Source of the DNA: Rhizobium leguminosarum
GTDB taxonomy: Bacteria > Pseudomonadota > Alphaproteobacteria > Rhizobiales > Rhizobiaceae
NCBI RefSeq assembly: GCF_001652265.1
Contig: NZ_LWBS01000033.1
Span: 87,322 to 151,321 of the forward strand
Length of the DNA: 64,000 nucleotides
Direction of reading: 5' to 3'
Positions 56,418-64,000 of this stretch are shown here, piece after piece (the first letter of the stretch is position 1; every line of letters begins with the position of its first letter). The translations under genes and the position numbers were made by a program. The notes beneath the pieces were generated by a model that was not told where the DNA came from, ran no database searches, and saw only the letters and a list, made by a program, of their open reading frames with translations.

Positions 56418-57431
56418 TCAGAATCCTGCAAGCACCGCCTTGCCTCTCATCCTGCCGCTTTCGACCATGGCATGCGCCGTCTTGAGGTTTGACGCATTGA
56501 TCGGCCCGACGATCTCTGAAAGCGTGGTGCGGATCTTTCCGGCGTCGACGAGCTGGGAAATCTTGTTCAGCAGCTTGTGCTGCTCGATCATGTCAGGCGT
56601 GCCGTAGAGCGGGCGGGTGAACATCAGCTCCCAGTGAACGGAGACGGCCTTCCGCTTGAAGGGCACGATGTCGAGCGTCTTCGGATCGTCGATCAAAGCG
56701 AAGCGGCCCTGCGGCGCGATCGCTTCGACGATGTCGCCGATATGGCTGTCGGTATTGGTAGTCGAGAATATGAATCCCGGCGCGCCGATGCCGAGCGCTG
56801 CAACCTGCGGCGCGATCGGCCTGGAATGGTCGACGACATGATGTGCGCCGAGTTCCTTCACCCAGTCCTGCGTTTCCGGCCGCGAGGCCGTGGCGATCAC
56901 CGTCAGGTCGGTCAATGCCCGGGCGATCTGAATGGCGATCGAGCCGACGCCGCCGGCGCCGCCGATGATCAGGGTGGATCGTCCCGCTCCCGAAACCGCG
57001 TCCTGCACCTTCAGCCGGTCGAACAGCGCCTCATAGGCCGTGATCGAGGTCAGCGGCAGGGCGGCCGCGGCAGCGAAATCGAGGCTCTTCGGTTTGGCGC
57101 CGACGATGCGCTCGTCGACGAGATGGAATTCGGCATTGCTGCCCGGGCGGCTGATAACGCCGGAATAGAACACCTCGTCGCCGGGCTTGTACAGGGTGAC
57201 ATCGGCGCCGATAGACGTGACGATGCCGGCGGCATCCCAGCCAAGCACCTTGAGTTCGCCCGCGGGCGGTGCGGAATGGGCGCGCACCTTCACGTCGACG
57301 GGATTGACCGAAACGGCTTTGATCTCGACGAGCAGATCGTGGCCTCTGGCCTCCGGCATCGGCAGCTCGACATCGATCAGCGAGGTTTCGGCGGAGATTG
57401 GTTGGGGCGTTTTGTAGGCGACGGCGCGCAT
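56418..57431 (-). CDS. zinc-type alcohol dehydrogenase-like (MDR) oxidoreductase
   Basis: 337 aa from ATG 57431 (AGGAG 6 nt upstream). MDR fold: VSVNPVDVKVRAHSAP and LGWDAAGIVTSIGADVTLYKPGDEVFY in the N-terminal GroES-like domain, and LIIGGAGGVGSIAIQIARAL as the NADPH-binding Rossmann motif. No structural zinc Cys cluster, so it is the quinone-oxidoreductase-like subgroup (ZADH). Divergent from an HxlR regulator that is frameshifted here; such a pair usually responds to electrophiles. Confidence 0.92.
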   Translation of the reverse strand: MRAVAYKTPQPISAETSLIDVELPMPEARGHDLLVEIKAVSVNPVDVKVRAHSAPPAGELKVLGWDAAGIVTSIGADVTLYKPGDEVFYSGVISRPGSNAEFHLVDERIVGAKPKSLDFAAAAALPLTSITAYEALFDRLKVQDAVSGAGRSTLIIGGAGGVGSIAIQIARALTDLTVIATASRPETQDWVKELGAHHVVDHSRPIAPQVAALGIGAPGFIFSTTNTDSHIGDIVEAIAPQGRFALIDDPKTLDIVPFKRKAVSVHWELMFTRPLYGTPDMIEQHKLLNKISQLVDAGKIRTTLSEIVGPINASNLKTAHAMVESGRMRGKAVLAGF

Positions 57432-57534
57432 GGGAAACTCCTGTGTTCGTTGCACGGAAGCTAGATGCGCACTATGGTCTGGCAACGCAAGAATGCACAA
57501 ATTCTGTACGTAGTACCCAAAAGGATACTGTAAA

Positions 57535-57938
57535 ATGTCATTGCCGCGCGCCAAGCTCGTCAAGAATTTCCCGGCTGCCCGATCGAAGCAACGCTGACTT
57601 ACCTCGACGGGAAGTGGAAGGGCGTCATCCTCTTTCATCTGATGCAAGGAACCCTGCGCTTCAATGAATTGCGGCGTAAGCTGCCGGCCGTGACCCAGCG
57701 CATGCTGACCAAGCAGCTGCGTGAACTGGAAGAATCCGGCCTGGTATCACGCACCGTCTATCCGGTCGTGCTGCCGAGGGTCGAATATGCAATGACGCCG
57801 CTCGGCATGACGCTGAAGCCTGTCATCCAGGCGTTGGCCGCCTGGGGTGACGATTATGTCTTCTGCAGCCCGGAAGGCCGCGAGCTGCGCCTGGCCTCAG
57901 ACGGCCTGCGCGCCCCGGTCGCGGCGCTCGAGGCGTAG
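57535..57938 (+). pseudogene. HxlR family regulator, frameshifted near the N-terminus
   Basis: ATG 57535 begins MSLPRAKLVKNFP as in HxlR proteins but runs to a stop at 57597. From 57573 another frame reads GCPIEATLTYLDGKWKGVIL, then the full winged helix (LRFNELRRKLPAVTQRMLTKQLRELEESGLV, RVEYAMTPLG). One extra C in the CCC run at 57570-57572 would restore a single ORF of ~135 aa. The shortened frame from ATG 57642 lacks the Cys-containing N-terminus. Either a recent inactivation or a sequence error. It is divergent from the MDR gene, with GTAC half-sites (57508-57516) in the spacer. Confidence 0.82.
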
Positions 57939-59057
57939 CGAGGCTGCAAAGACGAAGAGGCCGAGAAAGGATAGTGCTGCACCGACATAGCCGGTCGCCG
58001 CAAAACCATAGCCCCCGGCAATGACGAGGCCGCCGAGCCAGGCGCCGATCGCATTGGCGATGTTGAAGGCGGAATGGTTGGAAGCGGCAGCAAGCGTCTG
58101 CGCATCGGCGGCGACATCCATCAGCCGCGTCTGCAGCGCCGGGCCGGCGGCAAAACCGCAGCCGATGAGGAAAACGGAAAGCCCCAGCATATAGGGATTG
58201 GCGGCGGTCAGCGAGAAGGTGGTCAGCACGACGATATTATAGACCAGCGAGCCGCCGATCGTGCCGAGCAGCGATTTGTCGGCGAGCCACGAGCCGATGA
58301 AATTGCCCGCATTCATGCCGACACCGAAGAGGACCAGCATGATCGGGACGGCTGTTTCCGGCAGCATCGCCACCTCAGTCGTCGTCGAGGCGATATAGCT
58401 GAACATCGCGAACATGCCGCCGTAACCGACGGCGGCGATGCCGAGCGTCAGCCACACCTGCGGCCGGCGGAAGGCGCCGAGTTCACGCAGGAAGCCAGCT
58501 TCCTCGGAAACCCTGTCCTTCGGAACGTAAAACCAGATCAGCGCCACCGTCAGCAGGCCGAGCACGCCAACCGAGAAAAACGCCACCTGCCAGTCGAGCG
58601 ACTGGCCGAAGAATGTCGTCAACGGCGTGCCGAGAAGTGTCGCAACGGTCAGGCCGAGCATGACGCGGCTGACGGCACGGGCGCGGCGATGCACCGGCAC
58701 CATCGAGGCGGCGACAAGGGCCGCGACGCCGAAATAAGCGCCATGTGGCAGGCCGCTGACGAAGCGCAGCAGCATGAAGCTTTCGAAGGTCGGCGCCATG
58801 GCGCTTGATATATTGCCGGCGGCAAAGATCAGCATCAGCATCAAAAGCAGCGTGCGGCGCGCCATCTTCGCGGCGAGCACGGCAATGACCGGTGCGCCGA
58901 CGACGACGCCGAGCGCATAGGCGCTGATGACGTAACCGGCCTGCGGCGTGGTGACCGAGAAGGTTTCGGCGACATTGGGCAGCAGCCCCATGATCGCGAA
59001 TTCGCCGGTGCCGATGCCGAAGCCGCCGCAGGCGAGCGCCAGCTGGACCAGCGCCAC
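57897..59057 (-). CDS. MFS transporter (AraJ/arabinose-efflux type), probable N-terminal frameshift
   Basis: 386 aa from GTG 59057, with 12 membrane segments (LACGGFGIGTGEFAIMGLLP at the start and motif A-like AVLAAKMARRTLLLML). The N-terminus appears to belong to a longer gene. GTG 59137, with GAGGAG 5 nt upstream, encodes SEIAANISVDSRNSIDSQDE in another frame, and the two frames meet around 59072-59077, where one extra base would give a continuous ~412-residue protein. There is no good ribosome site for 59057. Sugar or drug efflux is the family role. Its 3' end overlaps the 3' end of the HxlR gene. Confidence 0.85.
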   Translation of the reverse strand: MALVQLALACGGFGIGTGEFAIMGLLPNVAETFSVTTPQAGYVISAYALGVVVGAPVIAVLAAKMARRTLLLMLMLIFAAGNISSAMAPTFESFMLLRFVSGLPHGAYFGVAALVAASMVPVHRRARAVSRVMLGLTVATLLGTPLTTFFGQSLDWQVAFFSVGVLGLLTVALIWFYVPKDRVSEEAGFLRELGAFRRPQVWLTLGIAAVGYGGMFAMFSYIASTTTEVAMLPETAVPIMLVLFGVGMNAGNFIGSWLADKSLLGTIGGSLVYNIVVLTTFSLTAANPYMLGLSVFLIGCGFAAGPALQTRLMDVAADAQTLAAASNHSAFNIANAIGAWLGGLVIAGGYGFAATGYVGAALSFLGLFVFAASLRLERRDRGAQAV

Positions 59058-59137
59058 GGTGCCGACGGCAGCTCTTCATCCTGGCTATCAATGGAGTTCC
59101 GGCTATCGACGGAAATATTGGCGGCAATCTCACTCAC

Positions 59138-59437
59138 GAGAGCTCCTCGAGGCGGTTTCTGCTTGGCAATGGCCCCTGGCGCAGGCGAGGCCGCGAGCCG
59201 ATCGTTGGATATGGCGGGAGGTGGAGACAACGGCTCCGATACACCATCTATCCGTGACCTCTCGGCTGCCGTCGAGTGCATTTTTTGCAGTGCAGCGTCC
59301 TGCTATGTGCATACGTCTGTTGCAATTTTTGCATTTCTGTCCTTTCTCCGGAAAGATGGCTGCGCTTGAAATCGCCGATATCGCAACCATCTCAGGGGCA
59401 AGGCAGGAGCATTTCCGCGCCAGAGACGGGAGCCCTC
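59138..59437. other. 300-bp divergent region between MFS and lipid kinase genes
   Basis: No coding sequence is supported. It contains two copies of TGCAxTTTTTGCA (59277-59289 and 59321-59333), 44 bp apart, close to four helical turns, and A/T-rich promoter-like DNA. The lipid kinase starts at 59438. Confidence 0.45.
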
Positions 59438-60382
59438 ATGAAGCTTGTAGGTTTTTTCAATCGCGATGGCGGTACCTTCAGGACCACCGACATGCTGGCC
59501 TACGAAAAGAGGGCGGAGGCGGCTTTCCGCGAAGTGGGGCACGATTTCGACGCCATCGTCTTCTCCGGAAAGGAAATCATTCCCGCTATGGAGCGGGCGG
59601 CCAAGCGCGATGATATCGACGGCATCGTCGCCGGCGGCGGCGACGGCACGATTTCGGCGGCCGCATCGATCGCCTGGAAAAACGGAATTGCGCTCGGCGT
59701 CGTGCCTGCCGGCACGATGAACCTCTTTGCCCGCTCGCTGCGTGTGCCGCTCGATATCTGGCAGGCGCTTGATGTGCTTGCTTCCGGCGAGGTCGACAAT
59801 GTCGATATCGCCAGCGCCAACGGCCGACCCTTCATCCACCAGTTTTCCGCCGGCCTGCATGCCCGCATGGTGCGCTACCGCAACGCCTACAGCTATCGTT
59901 CCCGGCTGGGCAAGATCCGGGCAAGCACGAAGGCGGCTTTGGGTGTTATCTTCAACCCGCCGGAATTCGAGGTCGAGTTCGAGGCGGCCGGCATGCGCGA
60001 GCGCCGCAGGGTGTCGGCGATTTCAGTCTCCAACAATCCCTTCGGCGAGAACGCGCTGCTTTACGCCGATAATTTGACAAGCGGCGAACTCGGCTTCTAC
60101 ACGGCAAATCCGCTGAAGCCTCTCGGCGTCGCCCGTCTCGCCATCGACATGCTGCGCGGCAAGGTCCGCGAGAATGCCGATGTCATGGTGATGCACCCGG
60201 CCGAAGTGCACCTGCATTTCCCCAAACTGCGCTCCAAGGCCAATTGCGTCATGGACGGCGAGTTGCTGCCGCTCGAACGTGACGTCTCGATCCGGTTGCA
60301 TCCGGGCGAATTGAAGGTTCTCGTCAAGCAGGGTCTTGCCGCGCAGGTGGACGCCAGCGAACGCCGCGAGCCCGCCGCGTAA
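59438..60382 (+). CDS. diacylglycerol kinase family lipid kinase
   Basis: 314 aa from ATG 59438 (GGGAG 6 nt upstream). The DAGK catalytic domain has GIVAGGGDGTISAAASIAWKN (GGDGT nucleotide-binding loop) near residue 65, and GVVPAGTMNLFARSL just after. A C-terminal domain (SVSNNPFGENALLYADNL) follows, ending VKQGLAAQVDA. These YegS/BmrU-like kinases phosphorylate diacylglycerol or similar lipids. Alone on the strand; convergent with the glutamine-synthetase-like gene 18 bp away. Confidence 0.9.
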   Translation: MKLVGFFNRDGGTFRTTDMLAYEKRAEAAFREVGHDFDAIVFSGKEIIPAMERAAKRDDIDGIVAGGGDGTISAAASIAWKNGIALGVVPAGTMNLFARSLRVPLDIWQALDVLASGEVDNVDIASANGRPFIHQFSAGLHARMVRYRNAYSYRSRLGKIRASTKAALGVIFNPPEFEVEFEAAGMRERRRVSAISVSNNPFGENALLYADNLTSGELGFYTANPLKPLGVARLAIDMLRGKVRENADVMVMHPAEVHLHFPKLRSKANCVMDGELLPLERDVSIRLHPGELKVLVKQGLAAQVDASERREPAA

Positions 60383-60400
60383 GTCGGCCGCCGCGTAATT

Positions 60401-61750
60401 TCAGAGCCGCGGCAAATAGGTACGGTAGTCGAAATCCGAAACGGTGCGCAGATGCGCGAGCGCTTCCTTGCGCTTGGTGTCGCCGTAGAGCGCCTGATAA
60501 CGCGCGCCGAAGATATCGGCGATGAACGGCGAGGTGCGGAAGGTGTCGACGGCGCTGAGGAAATCATGCGTCAGCCGCGCCGTATTCGCAGGTATGTGCG
60601 AGGGTGTCGTCTCTTCGCCGGGGTCGAGTTCGCCGTCGAGACCGGTGAGCATGCCGCCGAGGATCGCCGCCAGCAGCAGATAGGGATTGGCGTCGGCGCC
60701 GGCGACGCGGTGTTCGATGCGTGCGGCCGGACCATCCTTGTCGGGGATGCGGATCGCCGTGCCGCGATGGCCGCTGCCCCATGTCAGATCGACCGGCGCG
60801 AACGAGCCGGGCTGGAAGCGCCGGTAGGAATTGGCGAAGGGGGCGAAGATCAGCTGCGCCGCGCGCATGGTGTCGAGCAGGCCTGATGTCACCGATTTGA
60901 TGAGCTTTGGCTCGCCGCCTTTGGCATCGAGGATGTTGCGGCCTTGCCCGTCGATGATGCTCGCATGTACATGCAGGCCGGAGCCGGCATGTTCGGAATA
61001 GGGCTTGGCCATGCAGGTCGATTTCAGCCCGTGGCGGCGCGCCGCCTGTTCGGCGATGCGCTTGAGATAGAGACAATCGTCGGCGGCAGCCAGCGCGTCT
61101 GCACGGTGCAGCAGGTTGACCTCGAACTGGCCCGGGCCGAACTCCGCCGTCGTTGCATCCGCCGGCAGCCCCTGCGCCCTCGCATAGGCCCTGAGAGTCC
61201 TCAGGTAGTCGTCGAGCGCATCGACGGCGCTCATGTCGTAGAGCTGGAAACCGTTCGGTTCGCCGCGATAGGTGAGGCTTTCCGGCGGGGCAGGGCGTCC
61301 GGTCTCGCGCCAGTCTCCCGACATCAGGTAGAATTCCAGCTCGGTAGCGACGACCGGCGTCAGCCCGCGCGACGTATAACGCTCCAGCACCGAAGCGAGG
61401 ATGGCGCGCGGATCCATGAAGCTCGGGCTGCCGTCGAATTCGTGCATGGTGGCGAGCACCTGCATCGAGCCCTCGGGCGCCCAGGGCATCGGCGCCAGGC
61501 TGCGCCGATCGGGGACGACCTTGCCGTCAGGATCGCCGATCGTCAGCGACAGGCCGGTGATGTCGTCATTGTCGTCGCCCCAGATGTCGAGCGATTGCGT
61601 CGAGGTCGGCAGGCGGATATCCCCGGCCCAGATCTTGTCTTCGGAGCTCGGCGGAAGCTGCTTGCCGCGCAGGTCGCCATTCATGCCGACGATCAGGATC
61701 TCGAAACGCGGGTCGCCGTCGGCCTTGCCGTCCATCCTGTCGCTCGCCAT
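60401..61750 (-). CDS. glutamine-synthetase-like gamma-glutamyl-polyamine synthetase
   Basis: 449 aa from ATG 61750 (AAGGTC upstream; a TTG at 61780 is unlikely). GS fold with TELEFYLM near 150, EFGPGQFEVNLLHRADALAAADD, MAKPYSEHAGSGLHVHASI, and the ATP-site KDGPAARIEHRVAGADANPYL. The length and the lack of the adenylylation Tyr region place it with PuuA/SpuI/GlnA-like gamma-glutamylputrescine synthetases rather than GlnA. Divergent from an omega-aminotransferase, so putrescine or another amine catabolism is likely. Confidence 0.85.
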   Translation of the reverse strand: MASDRMDGKADGDPRFEILIVGMNGDLRGKQLPPSSEDKIWAGDIRLPTSTQSLDIWGDDNDDITGLSLTIGDPDGKVVPDRRSLAPMPWAPEGSMQVLATMHEFDGSPSFMDPRAILASVLERYTSRGLTPVVATELEFYLMSGDWRETGRPAPPESLTYRGEPNGFQLYDMSAVDALDDYLRTLRAYARAQGLPADATTAEFGPGQFEVNLLHRADALAAADDCLYLKRIAEQAARRHGLKSTCMAKPYSEHAGSGLHVHASIIDGQGRNILDAKGGEPKLIKSVTSGLLDTMRAAQLIFAPFANSYRRFQPGSFAPVDLTWGSGHRGTAIRIPDKDGPAARIEHRVAGADANPYLLLAAILGGMLTGLDGELDPGEETTPSHIPANTARLTHDFLSAVDTFRTSPFIADIFGARYQALYGDTKRKEALAHLRTVSDFDYRTYLPRL

Positions 61751-61831
61751 GACCTTGAAAATCCTCCGGGACAAGGCCAAGCTCCTATCCCATCGACATC
61801 AGCCTTTCAATCCGCGAGGGTCTTTACCATC

Positions 61832-63199
61832 ATGCCCGATACTTACCCTCCCTCGAACCTTGCCGCGATCGACGCTGCGCACCACCTGCATCCCTTCGCC
61901 GACATGAAGAAGCTGAATGCCGAGGGCGCGCGTATCATCCAGCGCGGCGAGGGCGTCTACATCTTCGACAATCACGGCAGGAAATATCTCGATGGCTTCG
62001 CCGGCCTCTGGTGCGTCAATATTGGCTATGGCCGCCGGGAGATTGCCGATGCCGCCACCAGGCAGATGAATGAGCTGCCCTACTACAACACCTTCTTCGG
62101 CACGACCTCGACGCCGGCGACGCTGCTTGCGCAGAAGGTCACTTCCCATGCCGGGGAGCGGTTCAACCACATCTTCTTCACCGGCTCCGGCTCGGAGGCG
62201 AACGACACCTGGTTCCGCATGGCGCGCGTCTATTGGAGCGCCATCGGCAAGCCGTCGAAGAAGATCGTCATATCGAGAAAGAACGGCTATCACGGTTCGA
62301 CCGTCGCCGGCGCCAGCCTCGGCGGCATGAAATACATGCATGAGCAGGGCGATCTGCCGATCCCGGGCATCGTCCATATCGGCCAGCCCTATTGGTACGG
62401 CGAGGGCGGCGATCTCTCACCCGCCGAATTCGGTCTCAAGGTTGCCCGCGAGCTCGAAGCGAAGATCGACGAACTCGGCGAGGAGAATGTCGCTGCCTTC
62501 GTTGCCGAGCCGGTGCAGGGCGCTGCCGGCGTCATCATCCCGCCCGAGACCTACTGGCCGGAGATCGACCGCATCTGCAAGGCGCGCAATATCCTGCTGG
62601 TGACCGACGAGGTGATCTGCGGTTTCGGCCGCCTGGGCGCCTGGTTCGGCCACCAGTATTTCGGCGTCGAGCCCGATCTGGCGCCCATCGCCAAAGGGCT
62701 TTCCTCCGGCTACCTGCCGATCGGCGGCGTGCTCGTCAGCGACCGCATCGCCGATGTACTGATCAACGAGGTCGGCGACTTCAATCATGGTTTCACCTAT
62801 TCCGGCCACCCGGTCTGCGCTGCCGCCGCACTCGAGAACCTGCGCATCATCGAGGAGGAAAAACTGGTCGAACGTGTGCGCGACGATATCGGTCCCTATT
62901 TCGGCAGGGCCTGGGCAGCGCTCGCCGAACATGATCTGGTCGGCGAGGCCGATAGCATCGGCCTGATGGGCGGCCTGCAGCTTGCCGCAGAGAAGAGCAC
63001 GCGCACCCGTTATGCCAAGCCCGATGAGGTCGGTGCACTGGTGCGCAACCACGCGCTGGCGAACGGCCTCGTGCTGCGCGCCACCGGCGACCGTATGCTC
63101 GCCTCGCCGCCGCTCGTCATCAGCCACGCCGAGGTGGACGAGATGGCGAGGATTACCAGGCTGGCGCTGGATTTGGCCTGGAAGGAACTGAAATCCTGA
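61832..63199 (+). CDS. class III aminotransferase, putrescine/omega-amino acid:pyruvate type
   Basis: 455 aa from ATG 61832. Typical class III motifs: FIFFTGSGSEANDTWFRMAR-like HIFFTGSGSEAND, NGYHGSTVAGASLGGM, LVTDEVICGFGRLGAWFG and the PLP lysine K288 in PIAKGLSSGYLPIGGVLV. Closest in design to SpuC/putrescine aminotransferase and to beta-alanine:pyruvate transaminases. Divergent from the GS-like gene; the two starts are 81 bp apart, so one regulator may serve both. Confidence 0.92.
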   Translation: MPDTYPPSNLAAIDAAHHLHPFADMKKLNAEGARIIQRGEGVYIFDNHGRKYLDGFAGLWCVNIGYGRREIADAATRQMNELPYYNTFFGTTSTPATLLAQKVTSHAGERFNHIFFTGSGSEANDTWFRMARVYWSAIGKPSKKIVISRKNGYHGSTVAGASLGGMKYMHEQGDLPIPGIVHIGQPYWYGEGGDLSPAEFGLKVARELEAKIDELGEENVAAFVAEPVQGAAGVIIPPETYWPEIDRICKARNILLVTDEVICGFGRLGAWFGHQYFGVEPDLAPIAKGLSSGYLPIGGVLVSDRIADVLINEVGDFNHGFTYSGHPVCAAAALENLRIIEEEKLVERVRDDIGPYFGRAWAALAEHDLVGEADSIGLMGGLQLAAEKSTRTRYAKPDEVGALVRNHALANGLVLRATGDRMLASPPLVISHAEVDEMARITRLALDLAWKELKS

Positions 63200-63269
63200 T
63201 TGCGCCCAGCCCGGCTCGTTGAGCCAGCCACAGGCAAAGCCGCTATCTGTCTAGCGAAAGCCTTCGGGC

Positions 63270-63574
63270 CTAAAGCTCAAAATCCTGCGGCTTGATATCT
63301 TCGGCACCGTGTTTCACGCGTAGGACCACAATGCGGTCGCGATAGGAGCGGTAATAGATGCAGCGGTTCCGATAGGGCAGGCCGCGCAGACCTTCCGCAA
63401 TGTGGTCGCGGGGAGATCCGGTGAAGTCCACTTCGGCGATCCAGGCGATCTTCGCGGTCAGATCGGCCATGAACTCCTGCGCGTAGTGGGGGCTGCTCTC
63501 GGCGATATAGCGCCGAATATTCCGCAGATCCTCAATGGCGGATGGAGCGATAATCAGGCGTTTCGGTTTGATGG
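63270..63574 (-). pseudogene. ParE/RelE-type toxin interrupted at its start
   Basis: The frame KRLIIAPSAIEDLRNIRRYI, then AESSPHYAQEFM, GLPYRNRCIYYRSYRDRIVVLRVKHG and a C-terminal DIKPQDFEL is a ParE/RelE toxin of about 95 residues. It has no ATG, GTG or TTG before the Lys at ~63565; the DNA just beyond (from ~63575) is the left end of the IS1380-like element, so the start codon and the antitoxin gene upstream are cut off. An internal ATG at 63470 would give only 66 aa. Confidence 0.78.
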
Positions 63575-64000
63575 CCCTAGCCCGAATCTCTCAAAGTAAG
63601 GGGTGCATCGGGGCTGCGAATCTGAGAAACTGCTTTTGCTACAAAGGCTTACCAGATTCGCTAAGGAGGCCCCGATGCAAACAGACTGTATCTCCGCGCA
63701 GTTGGAATTTAAAGGCTTCGACGGCCACAAAGTCGTCGCTGGTTTCGACGGCGGCGCGATCACCTCGGATGCCGGTGCGCTGCTGCTTCGTCACGTCGAT
63801 GCGGCCATCGGGCTGTTCGACCGGGTGGCCGCCTGCTTCGTTGATGGCCGCGATCGCAAGTGCACGGTCCACAGCACCCGCACGCTGGTCGGGCAGCGCA
63901 TTGCGGCGATCGCGCTGGGCTACGAGGATGTCGATGATCACGACACGCTGCGCCACGACCCGGTGCTTGCGCTGCTGTCGGAGCGGCTGACGCCGAAGCG
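63575..64000 (+). mobile_element. IS1380-family insertion sequence, left part
   Basis: Starts with CCCTAGCCCGAATCTCTCAA at about 63575, consistent with the terminal inverted repeat of this family, and runs off the window. The insertion site is just upstream of the ParE toxin frame. The right end and any 4-bp target duplication are outside the window. Confidence 0.75.
63675..64000 (+). CDS. IS1380-family transposase, N-terminal part
   Basis: ATG 63675 with a perfect AAGGAGG 4-5 nt upstream; 108 codons are visible without a stop. It starts MQTDCISAQLEFKGFDGHKV and continues VAGFDGGAITSDAGALLLRH and AAIALGYEDVDDHDTLRHDP, which are hallmark blocks of IS1380 DDE transposases (the FDGG...SDAG segment holds the first catalytic Asp). 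Full length for the family is ~440-460 aa; the rest lies beyond the window. Confidence 0.88.
   Translation, partial: MQTDCISAQLEFKGFDGHKVVAGFDGGAITSDAGALLLRHVDAAIGLFDRVAACFVDGRDRKCTVHSTRTLVGQRIAAIALGYEDVDDHDTLRHDPVLALLSERLTPK

Overview
The window is about 61 to 62% GC, densely coded on both strands, and looks like a chromosomal segment of a Rhizobium of the etli/leguminosarum/phaseoli type. The evidence is the alphaproteobacterial gene set in rhizobial order (feuN-feuP-feuQ, cycHJKL, degP, a two-component pair, glnE, a PleC-type kinase, pepN), many LacI/AraC/LysR/MocR/TetR/MarR/HxlR-regulated accessory genes, and two copies of a ~106-bp intergenic repeat matching the two-palindrome layout of rhizobial RIME elements. 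The genus is inferred from gene content; no database search was possible.

Layout. 1-3064: two TIM-barrel sugar-isomerase-like enzymes, divergent from a LacI regulator with a 16-bp perfect palindrome between them. 3132-8663: a catalytically dead HtrA-like protein, an AraC regulator divergent from an SDR, a MocR regulator and a DUF983 protein. 8771-15507: LysR/GST pair, FMN-binding protein, DUF1348-tetR operon with an operator placed on its promoter, a 43-aa protein, a GH19 lysozyme-like protein, a Dabb protein and an MFS exporter. 15862-23111: FeuNPQ, an outer-membrane lipoprotein and the cytochrome c maturation operon cycHJKL (translationally coupled). 23202-24156: cupin/MarR divergent pair with two operators. 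24486-37318: the conserved envelope/cell-cycle/nitrogen block degP, response regulator, kinase, glnE, GST, pleC, pepN. 37507-43804: a soluble chemoreceptor-like protein, an EamA exporter, an unrecognised winged-helix-like protein preceded by a 33-codon leader ORF, small ORFs, a UDG-like protein and a YegD-type Hsp70. 44033-48456: RND efflux pump and adaptor. 48761-57431: aminoglycoside-phosphotransferase-like kinase, SDR, ETF-ubiquinone oxidoreductase, L,D-transpeptidase, EamA/Lrp pair, MgtE and an MDR oxidoreductase. 57535-59137: an HxlR regulator and an MFS transporter, both apparently frameshifted. 59438-63199: lipid kinase and a divergent polyamine-catabolism pair (glutamine-synthetase-like enzyme and class III aminotransferase). 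63270-64000: a ParE-type toxin that has lost its start where an IS1380-family element begins.

How the genes work together. FeuNPQ (osmoadaptation and cyclic glucan export in rhizobia), DegP, PleC and the L,D-transpeptidase act on the envelope or cell cycle. cycHJKL makes c-type cytochromes and ETF-QO feeds the quinone pool. GlnE and the polyamine pair handle nitrogen. The rest is mostly small regulator/target pairs in divergent or operonic arrangement, several with clear inverted-repeat operators. I found no tRNA, rRNA, CRISPR array, prophage or biosynthetic cluster. The most unusual items are the HtrA-like pseudoprotease, the soluble receptor with reversed domain order, the two adjacent frameshifts, and the IS-split toxin locus.
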